Virus record (IMG/VR): IMGVR_UViG_3300031703_000002
Location: 1 to 64,000 of that record
Origin: a virus
DNA length: 64,000 bases
Direction: 5' to 3' (one strand)
The position numbers and the translations under genes are program-made. The notes below the pieces were generated by a model that was not told the origin of the DNA, made no database searches, and saw nothing but the letters and a program-made list of their open reading frames with translations. This document shows positions 17,839-24,866 of the stretch, piece by piece. Numbering within the stretch: the first letter of the stretch is position 1; each line of letters begins with the position of its first letter.

Positions 17839-18657
17839 ATGTCAGATATTAGCAAAAAATTAACAGAAACAGTTTCAACCGCAGCAATGTCAGGTATGGG
17901 TCCAGTAGAATTACCGGGCAACGGAACATTAGGTTCTGGTGATGTACCAGCTGGTAGTGGCGATGCCGAAGAAGAATATAAAAAGAAAAAGAAAAGAATG
18001 AAACACTTAAAAACATTAGAATCTTTCATATCAGAAGGAGTAAATCTTAAACAATCTCATTTGTCATCTGAAGATTATCAAAAAGCTAAAAAACTTAAAG
18101 GTTTTGATGAAGCTGATTGGGAATGGAACGGAGATAAAGGACTTTATTCTAAAGTAAACGAATCTAGAGTTGATAAAACTTCAGATCAAGATAGAATTTA
18201 TTATGACTTTCTATTAACACTAAGAGATTCTGGTAAAACCAATATGTTTGGTGCAGCTCCATATTTACAAAAAGAGTTTGATCTTAGTAAAAGCGAAGCA
18301 AGAAATGTATTAGCAGAATGGATGAAATCATTTAATGAATCTAAAGTTAATGAAGCAGATGCTCAAAAACCAAGAGGCATAGATCAATTTGCAGAAGATA
18401 TGGAATCTGATAAGATGAATCCAGAAATTCATTTAGCTACATTTAGTGGTAAATCATTCAAAGCACAATCAACTGATAAAACATGGGAAGACGGAGTACC
18501 TGTAACTAAGAACTTCACAAGAGGTGGTTATAAGTCTACGAGTCCTAAAGGAGAACACTATATAATTGAAACAGATAGATTCTGGTATTTCGTTATAGGA
18601 AGAATGTGGTTCGCTGTTAAAAGAGCAGATTACGGAACACCTCCATTTGAGTATTAA
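17839..18657 (+). CDS. CTS-containing protein with a 53-residue N-terminal extension
   Basis: The 272-residue frame starts with MSDISKKLTETVSTAAM, a Gly/Pro-rich stretch (GSGDVPAGSGDAEEEY) and a Lys run (KKKKKR). At codon 54 (ATG 17998) comes a CTS-like start, MKHLKTLESFISEG. The rest holds a helical domain (about 115-170) and a C-terminal beta-rich domain ending RADYGTPPFEY. Either the extension is a true part of the protein or a separate short peptide fused to a CTS gene, with 17998 as a second start. A strong terminator follows, making this the last gene of the block. Confidence 0.68.
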   Translation: MSDISKKLTETVSTAAMSGMGPVELPGNGTLGSGDVPAGSGDAEEEYKKKKKRMKHLKTLESFISEGVNLKQSHLSSEDYQKAKKLKGFDEADWEWNGDKGLYSKVNESRVDKTSDQDRIYYDFLLTLRDSGKTNMFGAAPYLQKEFDLSKSEARNVLAEWMKSFNESKVNEADAQKPRGIDQFAEDMESDKMNPEIHLATFSGKSFKAQSTDKTWEDGVPVTKNFTRGGYKSTSPKGEHYIIETDRFWYFVIGRMWFAVKRADYGTPPFEY

Positions 18658-18698
18658 ATCAAAATTATCAACTGTTCGTAAGTTTTACGAAAATAATT

Positions 18699-18728
18699 AG
18701 CCAAACATTTTTTTGTTTGGCTTTTTTT
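18699..18728 (+). terminator. rho-independent terminator
   Basis: A perfect 9-bp stem AGCCAAACA / TGTTTGGCT (18699-18707 and 18714-18722) with a six-T loop is followed by a T run. It closes the CTS gene block before the nucleotide-metabolism cluster. Confidence 0.9.
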
Positions 18729-18768
18729 GTTTATATTAGTAGTATAATAAAACAAGTGATATTGTTAT

Positions 18769-18830
18769 GTTTAGAATAATAGACAAATTGTCCTAGAATT
18801 TCTAAACAAAATGTCAAACCTTCATATAAT
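18769..18830 (+). promoter_or_regulatory. promoter with nested palindrome before the modification cluster
   Basis: GTTTAGAA (18769-18776) and TTCTAAAC (18800-18807) are perfect inverted repeats that enclose a second one, GACAA-A-TTGTC (18782-18792). The right arm CTAAAC is followed after exactly 17 bases by TATAAT (18825-18830), the spacing of other early promoters here; the ATG at 18845 is 14 bases on. This looks like an operator over the -35 region or a structured leader. A separate TATAAT at 18743-18748 has no clear -35 partner. Confidence 0.5.
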
Positions 18831-18844
18831 AATAAACACGAGAC

Positions 18845-19147
18845 ATGAGTAAATTAAATATTTTAGCTGAAGCTAATAAAATTGTTAACGAGCGATCAGA
18901 AGAAAAGGCCAGACAATATGGTCCATTTGAAGAAGGTATGCGTAGAGCTGCTATGGTTTTCAATGGCATGACTGGTAAAGATCTTAACGGATCTGATATG
19001 TATGCTGCACTTGTTGCATTGAAATTAAGCCGACACTCTTATAACTATAAACAAGATAATCTATTAGATGCGGTTGCATATTTAGGTGCTCTTGATAATT
19101 ATGTTGAAAAACATGGTTATGGTGAAACTGAAGATCCTATTAAATAA
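18845..19147 (+). CDS. DUF6378-like (nucleotide-modification-associated) protein
   Basis: The 100-residue protein follows the pattern of small phage proteins of the DUF6378/DUF1599 type: ANKIVNERSEEKARQYGPFEEG near the start, then a helix with MYAALVALKLSRHS and DNLLDAVAYLGALDNY. These helical proteins accompany nucleotide and base-modification genes and resemble all-alpha NTP pyrophosphohydrolases, although the activity is unproven. It is the first gene after the promoter and begins the presumed modification operon. Confidence 0.6.
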   Translation: MSKLNILAEANKIVNERSEEKARQYGPFEEGMRRAAMVFNGMTGKDLNGSDMYAALVALKLSRHSYNYKQDNLLDAVAYLGALDNYVEKHGYGETEDPIK

Positions 19148-19153
19148 TTACAT

Positions 19154-20248
19154 ATGACAGAATTCAAATATCTTACTGACTATATTTCAGATAAGTCTGC
19201 TAAAATTGGAATAGCAGCATTGGTTGGTAAATTAAGTCCAAAAATTAGCTCGCATAAATCAGGTTGGGCATTTCACCTAGCAAATCAATGTGTGAATGCT
19301 GGCTATGAAAACGTAGAAGTGATCACAGATATTACAACAAACTGGGATGACTTTGATGCAATTCTATTAGAACATGGTATGGAATTCAAAGGTACCTTCA
19401 ATATATTCGGAGGCGCTAATGATGATTTATATCATCAAATCATGAGAATTTTTAGCAGTACGTTGATTTATTCTTTACATCATGACATGCCATGTATTGG
19501 CAAGTTGATTGATCAACGATTACATACTGGAACTGATTTGTTTAAACAATTAGGCGATGTACGACCGGATGGATATTCTCAAGTTGATCATATAAAGGAA
19601 ATATGCGCTGTAGATATTCCAAGAATTGATTGCATTGAAAAAACTGATAAACTGTGCTTTGGTGATAGCCATTCATTTAGTCAGTATACACCAGGTTATA
19701 TGACACAACGTCATGATGGTTTGACTATGCATGGCGCACTCAAAAAAGGTTTAGATGCATACATATACCCATGGGTCAAATCTCTTAGGGTTTACATGGG
19801 CAACATTGATGTGCGACACCATTTAATGAGACAAAGTAACCCGTCAGCTTCAGTTAAAACAATACTAATTGACTTTGAAAATGAACTACGTGAAATGTAC
19901 GAACGTGGAATAAAAGAAATAGAAGTTGTTCATGTATTACCAATTGAAAATGAAAGTAGAGCTTTACCAAAAACAGGGTATTATAAAGATACACCATTTG
20001 CAGGAACATGGGCACAAAGAACTGCATTGGTCAAAGAAATCAATGATGGTATAGACAGTATGTGTGAAAGAAATAATTGGCAATCACATAAACATCCAGA
20101 AGTTTATTATAATTCTAAAAATGAATTAACATTTGACGTAATGGAAAAGCCAAAATCAGTTCATATCGCCAGGGAATATTACAGATGGGATTTAACCAGT
20201 AATGAACCTAATGCTAAATTAATTAAACAAACTATGTCACTTTTTTAA
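19154..20248 (+). CDS. SGNH-hydrolase-like protein in the modification cluster
   Basis: The 364-residue protein has an N-terminal alpha/beta region (1-165) and a C-terminal region that begins KLCFGDSHSFSQYTPG, a GDSx block with Ser172, and contains KPKSVHIAREYYRW with His337, a plausible catalytic His of block V. This layout suggests an SGNH/GDSL-type esterase or acyltransferase fold; SGNH-like proteins can transfer or remove acyl groups. No thymidylate synthase motifs are present. Its place among base-modification candidates suggests a role in tailoring a modified base, but that is inference. It ends -MSLF. Confidence 0.5.
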   Translation: MTEFKYLTDYISDKSAKIGIAALVGKLSPKISSHKSGWAFHLANQCVNAGYENVEVITDITTNWDDFDAILLEHGMEFKGTFNIFGGANDDLYHQIMRIFSSTLIYSLHHDMPCIGKLIDQRLHTGTDLFKQLGDVRPDGYSQVDHIKEICAVDIPRIDCIEKTDKLCFGDSHSFSQYTPGYMTQRHDGLTMHGALKKGLDAYIYPWVKSLRVYMGNIDVRHHLMRQSNPSASVKTILIDFENELREMYERGIKEIEVVHVLPIENESRALPKTGYYKDTPFAGTWAQRTALVKEINDGIDSMCERNNWQSHKHPEVYYNSKNELTFDVMEKPKSVHIAREYYRWDLTSNEPNAKLIKQTMSLF

Positions 20249-20251
20249 AAT

Positions 20252-20395
20252 ATGAAAAAATACAAAATACTCATCACACCACATGACGACACTAAAGAAT
20301 CTTATTCGTTTGAAATAAAAACAAAGGATATAGAGTGGGTTATGGAACAATATCAAAGAAATAGAAATCCATTCAAATGGAAAATCATAGAATAA
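20252..20395 (+). CDS. small hypothetical protein
   Basis: The 47-codon ORF starts at ATG 20252, three bases after the SGNH-like stop, and ends one base before the ATG of the next gene, filling the gap exactly. The product (MKKYKILITPHDD at the start, FKWKIIE at the end) is a polar alpha/beta peptide. Tight packing in the operon supports it as a real gene. Function is unknown. Confidence 0.6.
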   Translation: MKKYKILITPHDDTKESYSFEIKTKDIEWVMEQYQRNRNPFKWKIIE

Positions 20396-20396
20396 G

Positions 20397-21623
20397 ATGG
20401 AAATAAAAACTACTAAATATTACGATGAGTTTTTGAGATACTTTGAACTTGCTAAGAAACAGCAAGAGCTTAGTAACTTAGGTATTGTACCACATGAAGA
20501 AAGCGGCATGAATGATCCTTTAATGGAACACGTGCACTTATATGATGTAGTGGAAAGAAAATATGCAGGTTTTAGTCAGATCATAAACGATTGTTTTTAT
20601 GGTTGGACAGAAGATCATCCATATTGGGAACACATGAAAGCCGGCAAAATATTCCCTCAAAGAGAAGAAGTTGCCAAAAACTGGACTGGAAAGCACAAAG
20701 ACTTTGGATTAGAAGAATGGTTATATCTGTTTATTCTACATCGAGTTTGTGGTAGTGCAATTAATTATGCTACCAAACCATCTGGTTATCACAACACAGT
20801 TATCTTTGCATTACATGAATGTAAAACAATTGAAGAAATGTGCGAGGTTATTAAATATCATCCTACGCCATTTTATACTTCAGTTGGTTATCAGTTTCCA
20901 GCATTTCCTAAACCACCAAAGCCTTCAGGTAATGAAGATAGTTTTGTAGGTATGGAATCGTTTACAGAACCTGAATATGTTTACAAAAGAGGCGGAGATT
21001 ATTTCTTATGTGAATTTGCACCAAGACTTTCAAGAGACTTAGCTGTCTTTTTAAGAAGTGACGGTAAAAAAGATTTAAGAGAGATCGGAGAATGGATGTT
21101 TAAGTGGAATGCTGATAATGGCCTAAGAGCTTATAGATTCCAGTATGCTGCAGTTCTTGCAGATTTAGCAGATTGGTATCCAGAATATGTAAACAGAGAA
21201 TCAATGTTTTATTATGGTACAAATGCAGTAGAATGCATTGGATATCTTGCAGATCCTGTTGAAAAGAAAGGTAAAAAGAGTGAAGAATTCTTGGATGCAG
21301 TAATGACAAGAATATACGAAGATACAGGAAGCTTACCATATAATGCTGAAGATGTAGCATGTGATTTTATTAGATGGATTGAAAACTATTTAAGACCGGG
21401 CGCGGCATATAATCATATAGACTTTGATGGTATTTGGAACAGTTCATTTATATTAGATCATCCATATGGAAGACAGAAAGCGATGTTAGAATTAGGTCTA
21501 GTAGACACATTCAATGGTATCACATCATTTCCATCAGATGACAAAGTTATAGCATCTGTTAACCTAACGGCCGCCGAATATAAAAGCAAAATAAATAGTA
21601 TACTACCAACGACATATGAATAA
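20397..21623 (+). CDS. aGPT-PPlase/amino-acid:DNA-transferase-like protein (DNA base hypermodification)
   Basis: The 408-residue helical protein contains LFILHRVCGSAINY followed by a GYHNT motif (H115, R116, G119-S120, N123, Y131-H132-N133). As I recall the family, this is like the HR..GS and N-T signatures of the predicted alpha-glutamyl/putrescinyl thymine pyrophosphorylase and amino-acid:DNA transferase families of phages with hypermodified thymine. Those enzymes add an amino acid or polyamine to phosphorylated 5-hydroxymethyl-dU in DNA. No 5-hmU kinase or hydroxymethylase lies in the window, so the pathway is incomplete here. It overlaps the next gene by 8 bases, suggesting partner proteins. 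The family call is from memory. Confidence 0.5.
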   Translation: MEIKTTKYYDEFLRYFELAKKQQELSNLGIVPHEESGMNDPLMEHVHLYDVVERKYAGFSQIINDCFYGWTEDHPYWEHMKAGKIFPQREEVAKNWTGKHKDFGLEEWLYLFILHRVCGSAINYATKPSGYHNTVIFALHECKTIEEMCEVIKYHPTPFYTSVGYQFPAFPKPPKPSGNEDSFVGMESFTEPEYVYKRGGDYFLCEFAPRLSRDLAVFLRSDGKKDLREIGEWMFKWNADNGLRAYRFQYAAVLADLADWYPEYVNRESMFYYGTNAVECIGYLADPVEKKGKKSEEFLDAVMTRIYEDTGSLPYNAEDVACDFIRWIENYLRPGAAYNHIDFDGIWNSSFILDHPYGRQKAMLELGLVDTFNGITSFPSDDKVIASVNLTAAEYKSKINSILPTTYE

Positions 21624-22755
21624 AGAACAAGAATTGGAAAAGGATACGAAACTTATAATTGAATTTAATCCAAAAAATGGTTCAAGTAATGCAAACTTTT
21701 TAAAAAATAGTTTGTTTGAATTTAACGGAAATGACAAAATGAACAAACACAATATATCATATAAAGGCACTTCTGAAATCCTAATGAAAAAGGGAAAACC
21801 AATGGAAAGTTGGATGAAGGATTGGACTCAAGAAGAAAGATTTGATAAATTCTTTGAATTCTGTCATGCTTTTGATAAGAGACAAGACAGCTTACTTTTA
21901 GAAGATTACCAAATATTCTCACATAGATTACACTGGCATGAACATCCATATTGTTATATGATGAAACATGAAACAGATTTAGAAAAGCTATTATATTATA
22001 CAATAGTATTTTCTTTTAGTAATGAACATTGGGGAACTATTAATAGATTGATCAATGACGGTGAAGTAAAAACAAGAAAACACTTTGTTGAAAACAGACA
22101 TGCTCGTAATGATCTATTTCAAATATATTATCCAAAGGGCACAATAGTTAAGGATTGGTTATTAGAAGGACCTAAAAAAGCAGCCAAAGATATGGCTCAT
22201 ATTTTAGAGAATTTAGAAAGACCATACACTATGATGGAATTTGCTAAAATATTAGAAGCTTATTTTAAAGAACATCAAAACTTTAGAAGTCCATTATATC
22301 CATGTAAAAACACTGCAAGATATGTTGCAATGAGTAGACCGGATCTAGTTGATCCAGAATCAGTGCTTTTTGGTGGAACTGGACATTTTGATGGTATGAT
22401 GCAAATCTTTGGAGGACCAAACTTAAATGGTAAAGTAAAATACTCAATTGACGAAGATGGTCAATTTATAGCAGAGAATAAACATGCTGAAGAATGGATT
22501 AGACAAATGCAAGTTTTATCAGATCATCCAAGTAATCCAATGACTACTCAAACGATGTTAAATGTAGAGGATAAAACATGTTTTTTTTACAAACACATCG
22601 CAATCAGTCATGGTATTAAATCTCCCACTAAAAGAATTCCATATACTTGGATCTTTGATGGAGCATTTAATTTAGCAAAACATCCAACAGAGGATGTTAT
22701 CGTAAACGCAGAAACAACACGTCACATTTGGGGTAAGAATTACCCTAACGAATAA
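21616..22755 (+). CDS. second modification-cluster protein, possible partner of the upstream aGPT-PPlase-like protein
   Basis: The 379-residue protein is translationally coupled to the preceding gene (8-base overlap). Its helical first half (FSHRLHWHEHPYCYMM; IVFSFSNEHWGTINRL) mirrors the general layout of the upstream protein. The second half has conserved-looking PLYPCKNTARYVAMS and VLFGGTGHFDGMMQIFGG (about 226-267), Cys- and Gly-rich stretches that could form a nucleotide or DNA site. It probably belongs to the same thymine-hypermodification machinery (ADDT/aGPT-PPlase type), either as a diverged paralogue or a subunit. Function is inferred mainly from coupling and context. Confidence 0.45.
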   Translation: MNKEQELEKDTKLIIEFNPKNGSSNANFLKNSLFEFNGNDKMNKHNISYKGTSEILMKKGKPMESWMKDWTQEERFDKFFEFCHAFDKRQDSLLLEDYQIFSHRLHWHEHPYCYMMKHETDLEKLLYYTIVFSFSNEHWGTINRLINDGEVKTRKHFVENRHARNDLFQIYYPKGTIVKDWLLEGPKKAAKDMAHILENLERPYTMMEFAKILEAYFKEHQNFRSPLYPCKNTARYVAMSRPDLVDPESVLFGGTGHFDGMMQIFGGPNLNGKVKYSIDEDGQFIAENKHAEEWIRQMQVLSDHPSNPMTTQTMLNVEDKTCFFYKHIAISHGIKSPTKRIPYTWIFDGAFNLAKHPTEDVIVNAETTRHIWGKNYPNE

Positions 22756-22766
22756 ATACAAACAAG

Positions 22767-23444
22767 ATGAAAAATAAAGCAGATGATGCATGGCAAATTC
22801 TAAGAATTCAAGGAGAATTTACAAAAGGATTTGACACTTTTAATGAAATAGATGTACCATGTGTATCGATATTCGGAAGTGCAAGAACAAAACAAGGTAG
22901 TAAATGGTATAACGAAGCAAGAGAATTTGCTAAGCTTATATCATGTGAAGGATTCGGAGTAATTACAGGCGGAGGTCCAGGAATAATGGCTGCAGCAAAT
23001 CACGGAGCTCATGAAGTTTCAGGTAATTCTATAGGAATTGGCATTGAATTGCCATTTGAATCAGGTATGAACAAATATGTTGATTTAGGAATGGAATGCA
23101 GATACTTTTTTACAAGAAAGGTAATGTTCTTAAAATATTCGCAAGGATTCGTTGTATTTCCAGGAGGACTTGGAACTCTAGATGAATTATTTGAAGCAAT
23201 TACATTAGCTCAATGTGGTCACAACGTAAAATACCCAATAGTATTAGTTGGAAAAGATTATTGGTCAGGATTAATTGATTGGCTAAAAGATACTGTATTG
23301 GAAAGTAATAAAATGAGTCCATCGGATTTTGACTTATTTAGAATCGTAGATACTGCAGTGGAAGCAAGAGATAAAATTATGGAATATCACAATAAGGAAA
23401 TGACCGCACCTGGTTATTTAGGTAGCAACAAAACAAACTTTTAA
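22767..23444 (+). CDS. LOG-family nucleotide 5'-monophosphate phosphoribohydrolase-like protein
   Basis: The 225-residue protein carries the LOG family signature: FGSARTKQGS at the start of the Rossmann fold, GGGPGIMAAANHGA and PGGLGTLDELFEAI (the PGGxGTxxE motif with its catalytic Glu). LOG enzymes cleave the N-glycosidic bond of nucleoside monophosphates and are often mis-annotated as lysine decarboxylases. In this operon it may destroy or recycle a nucleotide precursor, for example an unmodified or modified base. It lies 11 bases after the previous gene and three before the PLP enzyme gene. Confidence 0.85.
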   Translation: MKNKADDAWQILRIQGEFTKGFDTFNEIDVPCVSIFGSARTKQGSKWYNEAREFAKLISCEGFGVITGGGPGIMAAANHGAHEVSGNSIGIGIELPFESGMNKYVDLGMECRYFFTRKVMFLKYSQGFVVFPGGLGTLDELFEAITLAQCGHNVKYPIVLVGKDYWSGLIDWLKDTVLESNKMSPSDFDLFRIVDTAVEARDKIMEYHNKEMTAPGYLGSNKTNF

Positions 23445-23447
23445 AAT

Positions 23448-24344
23448 ATGGCACATAACAAACACACAAAAAGTCTAATGAATCAAGATATTAATCTGAT
23501 GATGCCAAATCGTCAAGCTTGGTTAGATTTAGCAGGAGATTGGAAAGATCCATTTTCAGAACCAGTTATCACAGAACATGATGGATTTAAAGTCGTAAGA
23601 GAAGATTTAATGGGATTTGGTTCTAAATGCAGGTTTGGTGATATCTTAGTTCAATCAGCACCAACAGATACATTAGTATATGTACAGCCAAGGTGTGGAT
23701 TTGCAGGTATATCACTTGCATATCTTGCAGAAAAATACAATAAAAAATTAGTATTATTTAGTCCATCACAAAAAGAAATTTCAGATCATCAAGCGATATG
23801 TATTGAACGTGGAGCAGAAATGAAATTTAAAAGAGTTGCTGCTATGCCAAACCTTAACGCACATGCTAAAAGATGGGCAGAAGATAACAACGCAACGTTT
23901 ATTCCACTAGGACTTAAGCACGAATTAGTTACAGCAGCCGCAGTGAAAGTTGCATATGATCTTGCAGAAAAACACGGATATCCAGAAGAAGTTTGGTCAG
24001 CAATTTCTACAGGAGTATTACAAAGATCATTACAGATTGCATGGCCTGATGCAGATTTTCATGCAGTTGCAGTTGCTCGTAATATCAAAACAGGTGAAAG
24101 AGGTAGAGCTGAAATGTGGTCTCATCCTAAACCATTTAATCAAAACGTAAGTCTTGATCAAATGCCACCATTTCCAAGTGCATATAACTACGATGCAAAA
24201 GCATGGGAATTTATGAAGAAACATGGAAAACCAGGAGCATGGTTCTGGAATGTAGGTGGAGATCCTAGACCAGAATCTGATCAAACAAAAATTATAACAG
24301 ACTCTCAAAGAGAATGGGGACAAATTCTAGAAATGGACAGATAA
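23448..24344 (+). CDS. PLP-dependent fold-type II enzyme (ACC deaminase/desulfhydrase-like)
   Basis: The 298-residue protein has the fold-type II pattern FKVVREDLMGFGSKCRFGD, where Lys60 of GSKCR corresponds to the PLP-binding lysine in the GGNKxR motif of ACC deaminase and D-cysteine desulfhydrase. A Rossmann-like strand (LVLFSPSQKE) and a glycine-containing phosphate-site candidate (AISTGVLQRSL) follow. It would act on an amino acid substrate; PLP enzymes occur in known thymine hypermodification pathways, where they process the attached amino acid. The C-terminal region (from about 200) is less typical. The substrate is unknown. Confidence 0.65.
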   Translation: MAHNKHTKSLMNQDINLMMPNRQAWLDLAGDWKDPFSEPVITEHDGFKVVREDLMGFGSKCRFGDILVQSAPTDTLVYVQPRCGFAGISLAYLAEKYNKKLVLFSPSQKEISDHQAICIERGAEMKFKRVAAMPNLNAHAKRWAEDNNATFIPLGLKHELVTAAAVKVAYDLAEKHGYPEEVWSAISTGVLQRSLQIAWPDADFHAVAVARNIKTGERGRAEMWSHPKPFNQNVSLDQMPPFPSAYNYDAKAWEFMKKHGKPGAWFWNVGGDPRPESDQTKIITDSQREWGQILEMDR

Positions 24345-24347
24345 TAG

Positions 24348-24377
24348 TTGAAACTATTAATCAAATACACATATTAT
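24348..24377 (+). promoter_or_regulatory. early-type promoter before dUTPase and polymerase
   Basis: TTGAAAC (24348-24354) is followed after 17 bases by TATTAT (24372-24377); a second AT-rich hexamer, TATAAC, lies at 24381-24386. The ATG of the dUTPase-like gene is at 24399. Confidence 0.55.
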
Positions 24378-24398
24378 TAATATAACAAAAAATACAAA

Positions 24399-24866
24399 AT
24401 GGCAAATATAGACAATGAATGCAAAGATCTTGAAGTAAAAGACTTTTACACCAAATCAACAACACATTTAGCAGACATCATGGAAAACCAAAAAAAGATG
24501 CAAGAGCAGACTTATGGTTTTAACTTTGAAGATATGACGTTACGAGAGGTAATGAATTTCTGGCATGTTAACACTCACGCAGTAGTTGATGAGATACATG
24601 AAATGACAGATGCACTTGGAGGTATTAAAGATGGTTCTGGAAATGCAGTCTGGAAATACTGGAAAAAAGACTTTACAAAATATGATACGATGAAAGTATC
24701 AGATCTTTCCGAAGGTGATAAGAAAGAATTATTTATGGAATGGGTAGATATTCTCCATTTCTTTATTAACTATGCAGCTTCTATTGGCTTGGATGCAAAA
24801 ACAGCATACAACTATTATTTCGCTAAAGCAGAAGAAAATGTAAATCGCCAAAAAAACAACTACTAA
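24399..24866 (+). CDS. dimeric (all-alpha) dUTPase-like nucleotide pyrophosphatase
   Basis: The 155-residue helical protein shows the metal-binding pattern of dimeric dUTPases/MazG-like enzymes: VVDEIHEMTDAL (ExxE) followed by VWKYWKKDF and then MEWVDILHFFINYA (ExxD). It would hydrolyse dUTP or a related dNTP, clearing unwanted nucleotides and supplying dUMP for thymidylate or hydroxymethyl-dUMP synthesis. It lies at the junction between the modification cluster and the polymerase gene, whose ATG follows its stop directly. Confidence 0.78.
   Translation: MANIDNECKDLEVKDFYTKSTTHLADIMENQKKMQEQTYGFNFEDMTLREVMNFWHVNTHAVVDEIHEMTDALGGIKDGSGNAVWKYWKKDFTKYDTMKVSDLSEGDKKELFMEWVDILHFFINYAASIGLDAKTAYNYYFAKAEENVNRQKNNY

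Noticed and set aside
19154-20248. Thymidylate synthase or dUMP hydroxymethylase in the nucleotide cluster
   Set aside because: No R-R-x5-W-N-P, PPCH or other catalytic signature is present; the GDSH and SVHIA motifs point to an SGNH-like fold instead.
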